NCBI RefSeq assembly: GCF_011742165.1
Contig: NZ_JAAQTO010000018.1
Location: 124,001-188,000 of the forward strand
DNA length: 64,000 nucleotides
Direction: 5' to 3'
Source of the DNA: Billgrantia bachuensis
GTDB lineage: Bacteria > Pseudomonadota > Gammaproteobacteria > Pseudomonadales > Halomonadaceae
This document shows positions 7,898-16,671 of the stretch, in pieces. Each line of letters starts with the position of its first letter. Within the stretch, counting starts at the first letter, position 1. The translations under genes were made by a program, and so were the position numbers. The notes beneath the pieces were generated by a model that searched no databases, was not told where the DNA came from, and saw only the letters and a program-made list of their open reading frames with translations.

Positions 7898-9058
7898 CTA
7901 GCCTAGCAACGGCGGCGCCGCTCGCGCCAGCTCAACTTTCCGCTTCACGCAGGCTCCTGTCAACGCAAAGCCGATCAAACGTTCGTCTTGATCCTCGGCG
8001 AAGGCGGCCAAGTCGGTGCCCTCACCCTCGACTCGCCAGCGGGCCGGCGCCGATAGCGGGGGTAGCGCAACTACCGGCAGCAGCGGCGTTTTCACCAGCA
8101 CCGGCCAGGCACCGTAGCTCACCTCGGTGGGCGTACCGCTCAGTGTGCGTGCCAGTGCCTTGGCGCTGGCCTGCAGCGGCTGCACGTACATGGCGTTGAC
8201 CCCGTCCACGCAGGCCACGTCGCCCAGGGCATGAATGCCCGGCGCCGACGTTTGCAGGTAGCGATCGACCTGGATGCCCGCCACCCCCACTTGCAGCCCG
8301 GCCGCCCGGGCCAGCTCGCTGCGCGGACGCAGCCCCGTGGCGACGAGCACCAGGTCGGCCTCGAGCCGTTCGCCGTCATCGAGCGTCACGCCGACATCGC
8401 TGCCGCTCGCCTCCAGCCGCGCAAGGCCGCGCCCCAGGTACAGCACCATACCCGCTTCGCTGAAGGCCTCACCCAGCGCACGGCCCAGCGGCTCCGGCAG
8501 CAGCCGTGGCAAGGGCGCGTGCTCCGGCGCCACCAGGCTTACCGCATGGCCGCCCGCTATCAGGTCATTGGCGAATTCACAGCCCACCAGGCCGGCGCCG
8601 ACGATGGCCACGCGGGCACGCCGGCCGAGCGCTTCCAGGGCAGCATGGAAGGCACGATAGTCGTCGAGATCGTTGATGGTGAAGACGCGCCCGGCAAGCC
8701 CTTCGGGTATGTCGAAGGGCACGGCGGGCGCAGCGCCGGTGGCCAACACCAGCTCGCCCCATGCCAGGCGCTCCTCGCCGATGTGCAGGCAACGCCCGGT
8801 CGGGTCGACGGCATCGATCCGGGTTCGGGTGCGTACCACCGCGCCCAACTGGTCGGCCACCTCCAGTGCCGAGCGTGCCGCCAACCGCTCGGGTGGCAGG
8901 CGCTTGGCAAAGCCGGTGGAGAGCAGCGGCTTGGAGTAGTCGTCGCCGCTGTCGGCCGTGATCAGGGTAATGGCGCGTTCTGCATCCAGCGCACGCAGTT
9001 GCTTGAGCAGGCCAATGCCCGCCATGCCGGAACCGATGATGGTTAGAGGTGCGGTCAT
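7898..9058 (-). CDS. FAD-dependent rubredoxin reductase (AlkT/RubB-like)
   Basis: 386 residues. The N-terminal FAD-binding Rossmann motif is IIGSGMAGIGLLKQL, with a second nucleotide-binding motif VAIVGAGLVGCEFANDL for NAD(P)H near residue 155 and the flavin-binding HALGDVACVDG near residue 275. Length and order match rubredoxin-NAD reductases, which pass electrons from NADH via FAD to rubredoxin. In Pseudomonas one or two rubredoxin genes lie next to this enzyme; none is present here. It is divergent from ubiC across about 110 bases. A role with another small electron carrier is possible. Confidence 0.85.
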   Translation of the reverse strand: MTAPLTIIGSGMAGIGLLKQLRALDAERAITLITADSGDDYSKPLLSTGFAKRLPPERLAARSALEVADQLGAVVRTRTRIDAVDPTGRCLHIGEERLAWGELVLATGAAPAVPFDIPEGLAGRVFTINDLDDYRAFHAALEALGRRARVAIVGAGLVGCEFANDLIAGGHAVSLVAPEHAPLPRLLPEPLGRALGEAFSEAGMVLYLGRGLARLEASGSDVGVTLDDGERLEADLVLVATGLRPRSELARAAGLQVGVAGIQVDRYLQTSAPGIHALGDVACVDGVNAMYVQPLQASAKALARTLSGTPTEVSYGAWPVLVKTPLLPVVALPPLSAPARWRVEGEGTDLAAFAEDQDERLIGFALTGACVKRKVELARAAPPLLG

Positions 9059-9169
9059 GGGGCTCCTCGCGATGGCAGGGCCGTGACCGAATGGCGCAGC
9101 CCTGCACGGGGAATCGTGTCAGAACCGCATGTTACACTATGCGCCCCTAGTTCGACCCGGAGAGTGCCG

Positions 9170-9727
9170 GTGACCCGGAGCCACACGGAGCGCCACGCCG
9201 ATTCCCCGCTTGCCACCGCCTGGCGCCCCCTGGCCGCGGGCCGACCGGCGATGAGCCCGGCGTGGTGGGCCTGGGTGGCCACGCGGGACTCCCTCACCGC
9301 GCGATTGATCGAGGCCGGTGCCGGCCGCCCCTTCCGCGTGTGCCTGCTCGATCAGCGCCTGGGCAAGCCGCGCCGCGACGAAGCCCAGGCCTTGGGGCTG
9401 CCTCTCGATCGTCTCGCCTGGCTGCGGGAAGTGGCGCTGTGCCTCGACGAACGGCCCTGGGTGGTGGCCCGTTCGGTGGCACCGCTGGCCCATCTGCGCG
9501 GCCAGCGTCTCGAACGGCTCGGCGAGCGTTCACTGGGCAGTTGGCTGTTCCGCCAGCCTGACCTGGTGCGCAGCCCCATCGAGGTCACGGCCGCCCCGGC
9601 GCCCTTCCATCGCCTGACCGGCCCCTGGGGGCGGCGTTCGGTGTTCCGCCACGGCCGCTTCGCGGTGCTGGTGCAGGAGTTCTTCCTCGACGCGATGACG
9701 GATGAATTGGGCCTGCCATCACGCTAG
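9170..9727 (+). CDS. ubiC: Chorismate pyruvate-lyase
   Basis: 185 residues from GTG 9170, preceded by GGAGAG at suitable spacing; an upstream ATG at 9083 in the same frame lacks such a site. UbiC converts chorismate to 4-hydroxybenzoate and pyruvate, the first committed step of ubiquinone synthesis. Family features visible are WRPLAAGR and DSLTARLIEAG in the N-terminal half, REVALCLDERPWVVARSV in the middle (carrying the conserved acidic and arginine residues) and LGSWLFRQPDLVRSPIEV. ubiA follows 29 bases downstream, giving the usual ubiCA pair. Confidence 0.88.
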   Translation: MTRSHTERHADSPLATAWRPLAAGRPAMSPAWWAWVATRDSLTARLIEAGAGRPFRVCLLDQRLGKPRRDEAQALGLPLDRLAWLREVALCLDERPWVVARSVAPLAHLRGQRLERLGERSLGSWLFRQPDLVRSPIEVTAAPAPFHRLTGPWGRRSVFRHGRFAVLVQEFFLDAMTDELGLPSR

Positions 9728-9756
9728 GATGATCGCCATCGAATGAGGAGACACCG

Positions 9757-10650
9757 ATGGATCGCTCTCTGATGCGCCCCAAGGGGCTTGCCCGCCTGCC
9801 CGACTTCCTGCATCTGATGCGGCTGGACCGCCCAATCGGCACCTGGCTCTTGATGTGGCCCACGCTATGGGCGCTGTGGGTGGCCGCGGCGGGACTCCCC
9901 GAACGGCACCTGTTGCTGATCTTCGTTGCCGGGGTCTACCTGATGCGCGCCGCCGGCTGCGTGATCAACGACTACGCCGACCGCCACTTCGACGGCCACG
10001 TGAAACGTACCAGGAACCGACCGCTGGCCACCGGGCGCATCGGCGAGCAAGAGGCCAAGGTCCTGTTCGCCAGCCTGGTCGCGGCGGCCTTCGTACTGGT
10101 GTTGTTCACCAATCCGTTCACCGTCATGCTCTCGCTGGTGGGCGTGGCGCTGGCCTTCATCTACCCGTTCATGAAGCGCTACACCCACCTGCCGCAAGCG
10201 TTCCTCGGCGCCGCCTTCTCATGGGCAATCCCCATGGCCTTCGGCGCCGTGCTCGGCCATGTGCCGCTGGAGGCCTGGCTGCTGTTCGCCGCCAACGTGG
10301 CCTGGACGGTGGCCTACGATACCCAATACGCCATGGTCGACCGCGACGACGACCTCAAGATCGGCATCAAGTCCACCGCGGTGCTGCTGGGCCACGCCGA
10401 CCGCGCCGCCATCGGCCTGCTGCAGCTGGTCACGTTGGGCCTGCTGGGCTGGGTCGGGTGGCGCCTGGGGCTCGGCGTGTTCTTCTGGCTGGGCCTGACG
10501 GGCATGGCCGCCACTTTCGTCCACCAGCAGTTCCTGATACGGGAACGCGAGCGCGAGCGCTGCTTCCAGGCCTTCCTCAACAATCACTGGTCGGGACTGC
10601 TGGTGTTCGCCGGCATCGCGCTGAGCCTGTGGCCCGTTACCGGCGCCTGA
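9757..10650 (+). CDS. ubiA: 4-hydroxybenzoate polyprenyltransferase
   Basis: 297 residues with about eight membrane helices. UbiA attaches the polyprenyl tail to 4-hydroxybenzoate in the inner membrane. The two Asp-rich magnesium/prenyl-diphosphate motifs are clear: [10 protein letters not shown] near residue 71 and DRDDDLKIG near residue 195. [20 protein letters not shown] near the N-terminus is typical of proteobacterial UbiA. It follows ubiC closely on the same strand. ATG 9757 is preceded by GAGGAG. Confidence 0.96.
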   Translation: MDRSLMRPKGLARLPDFLHLMRLDRPIGTWLLMWPTLWALWVAAAGLPERHLLLIFVAGVYLMRAAGCVINDYADRHFDGHVKRTRNRPLATGRIGEQEAKVLFASLVAAAFVLVLFTNPFTVMLSLVGVALAFIYPFMKRYTHLPQAFLGAAFSWAIPMAFGAVLGHVPLEAWLLFAANVAWTVAYDTQYAMVDRDDDLKIGIKSTAVLLGHADRAAIGLLQLVTLGLLGWVGWRLGLGVFFWLGLTGMAATFVHQQFLIRERERERCFQAFLNNHWSGLLVFAGIALSLWPVTGA

Positions 10651-10664
10651 AGCCACTGGCGACA

Positions 10665-10682
10665 GTGTCATCCAACTGTCAT
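10665..10682 (+). promoter_or_regulatory. PHO box upstream of phoB
   Basis: GTGTCATCCAACTGTCAT: two TGTCAT repeats 11 bases apart, matching the E. coli PHO-box consensus (two CTGTCAT half-sites separated by a 4-base AT-biased spacer) except in the first base and part of the spacer. It ends 51 bases before the phoB start, so phoBR is probably autoregulated by phosphorylated PhoB. The spacer CCAA is identical to that of the second PHO box in this window. Confidence 0.85.
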
Positions 10683-10733
10683 GATGTCGTGGTGAGATCG
10701 TCACCGACCCGTCACTGACCGCGAGGCTTCGGG

Positions 10734-11423
10734 ATGACCGCCAAGACCGTACTGATCGTCGATGACGAAGCGCCGATCCGCGAGATGATCGCGGTGGCGC
10801 TGGAGATGGCCGATTATCGCGTGCTGGAGGCCGCCAACGCGCAGAGCGCCCACAGCATGATCGTCGACAACCAACCCGACCTGCTGCTGCTCGACTGGAT
10901 GATGCCCGGTACCAGCGGCATCGAGCTGGCTCGCCGGCTCAAGCGCGAGGAGGCCACCCGCGAGCTGCCGATCATCATGCTCACCGCCAAGAGTGAGGAG
11001 GACAACAAGATTCAGGGCCTCGAGGCCGGCGCCGACGACTACATCACCAAACCCTTCTCACCGCGCGAGCTGGTGGCCCGTCTCAAGGCGGTACTGCGCC
11101 GCACCACGCCCAAGGGGGTCGAGGAGACGGTGGAAGTGGACGGTCTGCTGCTCGATCCGGTCAGCCACCGCGTCAGCGCCGATGGTCGTGCACTGGAGAT
11201 GGGACCCACCGAGTACCGCCTGCTGCAGTTCTTCATGACCCATCAGGAGCGCGCCTACACCCGCAGCCAGCTGCTCGATCAGGTCTGGGGCGGCAACGTC
11301 TACGTTGAAGAGCGCACCGTGGACGTGCACATCCGCCGCCTGCGCAAGGCCCTGGGCGATGCCCACCAGCATCTGGTCCAGACCGTGCGCGGCACCGGCT
11401 ACCGCTTCTCCAACAAGGGCTGA
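10734..11423 (+). CDS. phoB: Phosphate regulon response regulator
   Basis: 229 residues, exactly the PhoB length. The receiver domain has the acidic pocket IVDDEAP, the phospho-acceptor Asp in [10 protein letters not shown] (about residue 53) and the conserved Lys in [10 protein letters not shown] (about 105). The C-terminal OmpR-type winged helix includes [19 protein letters not shown]. PhoB binds PHO boxes when phosphorylated by PhoR under phosphate limitation. phoR follows immediately, and a PHO box lies upstream. Confidence 0.97.
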   Translation: MTAKTVLIVDDEAPIREMIAVALEMADYRVLEAANAQSAHSMIVDNQPDLLLLDWMMPGTSGIELARRLKREEATRELPIIMLTAKSEEDNKIQGLEAGADDYITKPFSPRELVARLKAVLRRTTPKGVEETVEVDGLLLDPVSHRVSADGRALEMGPTEYRLLQFFMTHQERAYTRSQLLDQVWGGNVYVEERTVDVHIRRLRKALGDAHQHLVQTVRGTGYRFSNKG

Positions 11424-11424
11424 C

Positions 11425-12765
11425 GTGCGTCCCTGGAGCCATGAACTCTGGCGCCTCGGCCTGCTTGCCGTTGCCGGCAGCCTGGCCGGCTGGCTGTTTT
11501 CCGCTCCTGGGCTCGGGCTCGCCGCAGGGCTCGCTCTACGCCTCGTCTACCACCTGCGCCAACTGCACGCTCTGCGCCGTTGGCTGACCCGCAACCCTCA
11601 CAGCGAACCACCCGCAGCCACCGGCCTGTGGGGCGAGCTGTTCGACCGCCTGTACCGCTACCAGAAGGGCCAGCGCCATACCCAGCATCGCCTCCAGGCG
11701 ACCCTCAAGCGCATCCAGGAATCCTCCGAAGCAATGCGCGACAGCGTGGTGATGCTCGACCAGCATGGCGACCTGGAGTGGTGGAACAGCGCTGCCGAGC
11801 GCATGCTGGGGCTCAAGGCCGCCCACGATCGCGGCCAGCACATCACTAACCTGGTGCGTGACCCTCGCTTCGTCGCCTATTTCAACGCTCGCGACTACCG
11901 CGAGCCGCTGACGTTGACCTCGCCGGTCAACGAACGCGTGGTGCTGCAGTTCCAGATCACGCTCTACGGCGACGACGAACGCTTGGTGATGGCGCGCGAC
12001 ATCACCCGCCTGCATCGCCTGGAAGAGATGCGCCGCGACTTCGTCGCCAACGTCTCGCATGAGCTGCGGACACCGCTGACCGTACTGGCGGGCTATCTCG
12101 AGACCTATGCCGACGCCGCCGACCGCCTGCCGCCTCGCCTGGCCCAGGGGCTTACCCGCATGCAGGAACAGACCACGCGCATGCAGAACCTGGTCAACGA
12201 CCTGTTGCTGCTGTCGCGTCTGGAAATCGACCAGGGCGGCGAGGATCACCTGCCGCTGGCCGTGCCGGCGCTGCTCGAGGAGGTGCGCCAGGATGCCGAG
12301 GCGCTGTCGGCGGGGCGCCAGCAAGTCCGCGTCGAGATCGAGGAGGAACGGCAGCTGCTCGGCAGCGATCCGGAGATCCATAGCGCGCTTTCCAACCTCG
12401 CCTCCAACGCGGTGCGCTATACCCCCGAGGGCAGCCACGTCGTGCTGCGCTGGAAGCCGCACCCCAAGGGCGCCTGCCTGGAAGTAGAGGACAATGGCGA
12501 GGGCATCGATCCGGTCCACATTCCCCGGCTCACCGAGCGCTTCTATCGAGTCGACAAGGGGCGCAGCAGCGAAAGCGGTGGCACAGGCCTGGGGCTCGCC
12601 ATCGTCAAGCACGTGCTGCTGCGCCACGACGCCTATCTCGAGATCGAATCCCCCCCCGGCAACGGCGCCCTGTTCCGCTGCGTCTTTCCCGACACTCGCC
12701 TGGTGGCGGCTGAGACGAGCCTTGACGCCGCTTCGGAGAGGCTTCCCTCGAAGCGCTCGGGATGA
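11425..12765 (+). CDS. phoR: Phosphate regulon sensor histidine kinase
   Basis: 446 residues from GTG 11425, two bases after the phoB stop; the frame is open further upstream but that overlaps phoB. There are two N-terminal membrane segments (about residues 10-45), then a linker, a PAS domain (about 105-205, including QHGDLEWWNSAAERMLGL), a dimerisation/phospho-acceptor domain with NVSHELRTPL, and a catalytic domain with N box NLASNAVRYTP, G1 DNGEGID and G2 GGTGLGLAIVKH. PhoR lacks a large periplasmic sensor, consistent with phosphate status being signalled through Pst and PhoU. Confidence 0.95.
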   Translation: MRPWSHELWRLGLLAVAGSLAGWLFSAPGLGLAAGLALRLVYHLRQLHALRRWLTRNPHSEPPAATGLWGELFDRLYRYQKGQRHTQHRLQATLKRIQESSEAMRDSVVMLDQHGDLEWWNSAAERMLGLKAAHDRGQHITNLVRDPRFVAYFNARDYREPLTLTSPVNERVVLQFQITLYGDDERLVMARDITRLHRLEEMRRDFVANVSHELRTPLTVLAGYLETYADAADRLPPRLAQGLTRMQEQTTRMQNLVNDLLLLSRLEIDQGGEDHLPLAVPALLEEVRQDAEALSAGRQQVRVEIEEERQLLGSDPEIHSALSNLASNAVRYTPEGSHVVLRWKPHPKGACLEVEDNGEGIDPVHIPRLTERFYRVDKGRSSESGGTGLGLAIVKHVLLRHDAYLEIESPPGNGALFRCVFPDTRLVAAETSLDAASERLPSKRSG

Positions 12766-12774
12766 ATCCTTGCT

Positions 12775-13506
12775 TCAGGTCTGAACGATGTCACGCTCGC
12801 CGCGATAGTGGCGGTCCCACATCAGCACGGCGCCGGCCACGGCGCCGGGCAGCAGGAACAGGTTGGCCAGCGGGATCCAGGTGATCAGCGTCACCCAGCC
12901 GCCGAAGGTGAGGGTCTGCCAGGCGTGCGAGGAGAGCCGGCGGCGCATGTCGGCGAAGCTCACCTTGTTGTTGTCCATGGGGTAATCGAGGTAGGTAATC
13001 GCCATGATCCAGGCCGAGAACAGCGCCCACAGGAAGGGGGCAACGACGTTGAGCGCCGGCACCCAGCTGATGACGAACAGCGCCAACGCCCGCGGCAGGA
13101 TATAGCCGAGCTTGACCAGTTCGCGCCCCAGCGCGTCCACCGTGGTGCGTGCCAGGCCGCGATCGTCTAGCGGTGGCCGTCCGGTGGCCTGAACCTCCAC
13201 CTTGGCCGCCAGAAAGCCGTAGAAGGGCGCGGCGATCAGGTGGGTGACCAAGGTGAAGGTGAAGAACACGATCAGCACCAGACTCGCCACGAACAGTGGC
13301 CAGATCAACCACTCTAGCCAACCGAGCCAGGCCGGTACCATGGCCATCCAGCTATCCAGCCAGCCACCGAAATGGCTGACCACGTAGTAGAGCATGGCCG
13401 AATAGACCGCCAGGTTGACGACGATCGGGGCATAGACGTAGCGGCGCAGGCCGCGGCCGTAGACCAGCCGCGTGCCGCGGTTGAGTGCCGTCAAGGCGTT
13501 CAGCAT
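12775..13506 (-). CDS. cysZ: CysZ-like sulfate transporter or EI24-domain membrane protein
   Basis: 243 residues with four to six hydrophobic segments. NRGTRLVYGRGLRRYVYAPI at the N-terminus and FVISWVPALNVVAPFLWALF in the second half are characteristic of CysZ. CysZ imports sulfate for cysteine synthesis. It lies 18 bases after phoU on the same strand and converges with phoR, so it may be the last gene of the pst transcript, an unusual neighbour for a sulfate gene. Confidence 0.85.
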   Translation of the reverse strand: MLNALTALNRGTRLVYGRGLRRYVYAPIVVNLAVYSAMLYYVVSHFGGWLDSWMAMVPAWLGWLEWLIWPLFVASLVLIVFFTFTLVTHLIAAPFYGFLAAKVEVQATGRPPLDDRGLARTTVDALGRELVKLGYILPRALALFVISWVPALNVVAPFLWALFSAWIMAITYLDYPMDNNKVSFADMRRRLSSHAWQTLTFGGWVTLITWIPLANLFLLPGAVAGAVLMWDRHYRGERDIVQT

Positions 13507-13524
13507 CGGGACCCTCTGTGTGGG

Positions 13525-14253
13525 TTATTCCTTGCGTGTCAGGGCGTCTTCATCGATCTGGGCCGGGTCCATGTGACGGATATCGAGCCCCTTGACCAGA
13601 TAGATGACGTACTCGGCGAGATTGTCGGCATGATCGCCGACCCGCTCCAGCGCGCGCAAGATCCACATCACGTTGAGCACCGGGCCGATGGCGCGGCTGT
13701 CTTCCATCATGAAGGTCATCAGCGAACGCATGGCGCTGCCGTACTCGTCGTCCACCGAGTCGTCCTCGTGCACCACTTGCAGGGCCAGCTCGGTGTCGAA
13801 GCGGGCGAAGGCGGTCAGCGCGTCGCGCAGCATGCGCCGCACGTGCTCGCTGATATGGCGCACCTCGACCAGACCGCGTACGTTGTTGCCGGCGTCGATC
13901 AGAGTCAGGGCGTTGCGTGCTATCTTGCTCGCCTCGTCGCCGATGCGCTCCAGGTCGGCGGTGGCGCGGATCACCGCCAGCACCAGGCGCAGGTCGGAGG
14001 CCGCCGGCTGGCGCCGCGCCAGCACCCGCGTACACTCGTCATCGATCTTGAGCTGCATGGCGTTGACGTCGCGGTCGCGGTCGCGCACCTTCTCGGCCAG
14101 GCGGCTGTCGCCCTCGAGCAGCGCCTGGATCGCTTCCTGGACCTGCTGCTCGACCAACCCGCCCATGGTCATCAGCTGGGTCTTGAGCGCCTCCAGCTCC
14201 TGGTTGAACTGGCGGGAGATGTGCTGGCTGTGGGTATCGCTGGTAATGTCCAT
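13525..14253 (-). CDS. phoU: Phosphate-specific transport system accessory protein
   Basis: 242 residues, matching PhoU (about 241). It is predicted to be all-helical with two related three-helix halves, each carrying the metal-binding ExxxD pattern, for example RIGDEASKIARNALTL in the first half and RVGDHADNLAEYVIYL in the second. PhoU links Pst transporter activity to PhoR and suppresses the regulon in high phosphate. A GAGGAGAG site precedes ATG 14253. It follows pstB in the pstC-pstA-pstB-phoU order. Confidence 0.97.
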   Translation of the reverse strand: MDITSDTHSQHISRQFNQELEALKTQLMTMGGLVEQQVQEAIQALLEGDSRLAEKVRDRDRDVNAMQLKIDDECTRVLARRQPAASDLRLVLAVIRATADLERIGDEASKIARNALTLIDAGNNVRGLVEVRHISEHVRRMLRDALTAFARFDTELALQVVHEDDSVDDEYGSAMRSLMTFMMEDSRAIGPVLNVMWILRALERVGDHADNLAEYVIYLVKGLDIRHMDPAQIDEDALTRKE

Positions 14254-14277
14254 CGTTCTCTCCTCGGGTGGCCTCGA

Positions 14278-15090
14278 TCAGGCCATGCGGCCGGTGATGT
14301 AGTTCTCGGTACGCCGCAGGCTGGGGTTGGTGAACAGGGTGTCGGTGGGGGCGTACTCCACCAGTTCGCCGTCCTGCAGGAAGGCGGTGTAATCGGAGAC
14401 TCGCGCCGCCTGCTGCATATTGTGGGTCACGAGTATCAGCGTCAGCTGCGATTTCAGGCTGCGAATCAGTTCCTCGATTTTCAGCGTCGAGATCGGGTCC
14501 AGCGCCGAGGCCGGCTCGTCGAGCAGCAGCACTTCGGGGCGCACCGCCAGCGAGCGGGCAATCACCAGGCGCTGCTGCTGGCCGCCCGAGAGTGACCAGG
14601 CCGAGGCACGCAGCCGATCCTTCACCTCGTCCCACAGGGCTGCGGCATGCAGCGCCCACTCGACGATGTCGTCCATGCGCCGACGCGTCAGCCCGCCCTG
14701 CAGGCGCAGGCCGAATGCCACGTTCTCGTAGATCGACATGGGGAATGGATTGGGCACCTGGAACACCATGCCGACACGGCGACGCAGCTCGTCCACGGCG
14801 ACGTCGGGCGCGTGGATGTCCTGGCCTTCGAGCAGCACCCAACCTTCGTGGCTCACCTCCTCATTGAGATCGTGCAGCCGGTTGAGCGCGCGCAGCAGCG
14901 TCGACTTGCCGCAGCCCGACGGCCCGATAAAGGCCGTGACCCGATGCCGGGGCACCCGCAGCGAGATCCCTCGCAGCGCCGGCTTGCCACCATAGGCCAG
15001 GCCCAGACCTTCGATCTGGAAACAGCTGGTCTCGGCTGGGAAGTCGATGATCGAATCCGAGGCGGGCCGGAAGCGGGACGGCAAGGTCAT
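14278..15090 (-). CDS. pstB: Phosphate ABC transporter ATP-binding protein
   Basis: 270 residues. ABC signatures: Walker [10 protein letters not shown] near residue 56, the Q-loop [19 protein letters not shown] (distinctive for PstB), signature [13 protein letters not shown], Walker [13 protein letters not shown] and the switch His in [14 protein letters not shown]. It is the energising subunit of the high-affinity phosphate importer. A non-conserved N-terminal extension of about 20 residues precedes the ABC core. It sits between pstA and phoU. Confidence 0.97.
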   Translation of the reverse strand: MTLPSRFRPASDSIIDFPAETSCFQIEGLGLAYGGKPALRGISLRVPRHRVTAFIGPSGCGKSTLLRALNRLHDLNEEVSHEGWVLLEGQDIHAPDVAVDELRRRVGMVFQVPNPFPMSIYENVAFGLRLQGGLTRRRMDDIVEWALHAAALWDEVKDRLRASAWSLSGGQQQRLVIARSLAVRPEVLLLDEPASALDPISTLKIEELIRSLKSQLTLILVTHNMQQAARVSDYTAFLQDGELVEYAPTDTLFTNPSLRRTENYITGRMA

Positions 15091-15107
15091 CGGTGGGTGT
15101 TACCTCT

Positions 15108-16661
15108 TCATGGACGCGGCTGCACACCGTGACGCGCGCGAAAATAATGACGCAGAAAGATGGCAGTCAGGTTAAGCATCAGGATGACCAGCACCAAGAG
15201 TAGCGCTGTGGCAAACACCAGCGGCATGGCCGCCTGCACGTCGCTGCCGTGAAACGCCGTATCGTAGATGTGATAGCCAAGATGCATGAACTTGCGCTCA
15301 AGATGGAGGAAAGGGAACTCGCCGTCCACCGGCACCTGTGGCGCCAGCTTGGCCACGCCGACCAGCAACAGCGGCGCCACCTCGCCGGCAGCCCGGGCCA
15401 CCGCCAGTATCACCCCGGTGAGCATGGCCGGCACCGCCATTGGCAGCACCACCCGGGACAATGTCTCGAACCGTGTGGCGCCCAGCGCCAGCGCACCTTC
15501 GCGCTGCTCGGCGGGGATTCGTGCCAGCCCCTCCTCGGTGGCGACGACGACCACCGGCAGTGTCAGCAGCGCCAGGGTAAGCGACGCCCACAGCAGCCCC
15601 CCGGTGCCGAAAGTGGGCGAAGGCAGCGTGTCGCTGAAGAACCATTCATCGAGCGAGCCGCCGATGCCATAGACGAACACCCCGAGGCCGAACACGCCGT
15701 AAACGATCGACGGCACCCCCGCCAGGTTGCGTACCGCAATCCGCACCAGGTTCGTCCAGCGCCCCTGATGAGCCACCTCGTTGAGATAGACCGCCGCCAG
15801 CACGCCGAAGGGCGTGACCAGCAACGACATCAGCAGCACCATCAATACGGTACCGAATATCGCCGGCCATACGCCGCCTGCCGAGTTGCCGTCCCGCGGG
15901 CCCTCGGCGAGGAAGCGCCATACCCCATCCGCCCAGGCGGCCAGCTTTTGCGCCAGCGGCATGGCGTTGGGCTGCCAGGCGCGCAGCACCTCGTCGAGCG
16001 GTTGCAGCAGGCGACGCCCGTCGGCGCTCTCGAGCAGCGCCACTTCACCGCGCATCGCCTGCTGCAGGTCATGCACCCGGGCATTGGCTTCGGCCAGCGC
16101 CCGCTGGGCGTCGGCGGCGTCCGGGTCGGCGTCGAGCTGCCGAATCAGCGGCCTGAGCACCTCGCGATGCAGCCGCTCGCGCTCGCTGCGCAGCTTTTCC
16201 AGCGCCGCCAGACGGGCCTGGAGCCTGGCCCAACCGGCTCGCTGAGGTTGTTGGCCCGGTGTCGCTTCGACGTCTCCCACGGCGATCAGGCGGCCTATGA
16301 ACATGCCGTGGTGTCGTCGCTCCAGCACCACCAGATCCCGTGGCCGCTCGCGCGCAACGATGGCATCGACCGGCAGCCAGTGCCACACCTGGCCGTCGAG
16401 GTCGCGGTTGCCGGTGAAATAGAGCCGTTCGCGCCCTTGTCCCCGTTCCAGCGGCAGCTCGCGCACCGCGTGACCGGCTACTACCCGGCCATCATCCATC
16501 TCTATCTGTTCGACCGATGCCGGCCAAAAGTGGGCCAGCCCGCGTGCACCGATGAGCAGCATCAGTCCTCCCAGCATCAGCAGCGACAGCGCCACGCTAC
16601 CGGCAGCGAGCCAGGCCCAGGGACCTTCCGAGCGTGGCAGACGACGCTTGCCGAACTTCAC
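15108..16661 (-). CDS. pstA: Phosphate ABC transporter permease PstA, long form
   Basis: 517 residues from GTG 16661, which has GAGGGG upstream and lies 10 bases after the pstC stop; an in-frame ATG at 16685 overlaps pstC. The permease domain with the EAA loop (EGALALGATRFETLSRVVLP) occupies the C-terminal half. An extra domain of about 200 residues sits between the first helix (about 20-45) and the permease core. It contains a likely coiled coil around residues 150-200. Long PstA proteins of this type occur in Pseudomonas and relatives; the extra domain's job is not known to me. Confidence 0.92.
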   Translation of the reverse strand: MKFGKRRLPRSEGPWAWLAAGSVALSLLMLGGLMLLIGARGLAHFWPASVEQIEMDDGRVVAGHAVRELPLERGQGRERLYFTGNRDLDGQVWHWLPVDAIVARERPRDLVVLERRHHGMFIGRLIAVGDVEATPGQQPQRAGWARLQARLAALEKLRSERERLHREVLRPLIRQLDADPDAADAQRALAEANARVHDLQQAMRGEVALLESADGRRLLQPLDEVLRAWQPNAMPLAQKLAAWADGVWRFLAEGPRDGNSAGGVWPAIFGTVLMVLLMSLLVTPFGVLAAVYLNEVAHQGRWTNLVRIAVRNLAGVPSIVYGVFGLGVFVYGIGGSLDEWFFSDTLPSPTFGTGGLLWASLTLALLTLPVVVVATEEGLARIPAEQREGALALGATRFETLSRVVLPMAVPAMLTGVILAVARAAGEVAPLLLVGVAKLAPQVPVDGEFPFLHLERKFMHLGYHIYDTAFHGSDVQAAMPLVFATALLLVLVILMLNLTAIFLRHYFRARHGVQPRP

Positions 16662-16671
16662 GCGAATCCCC

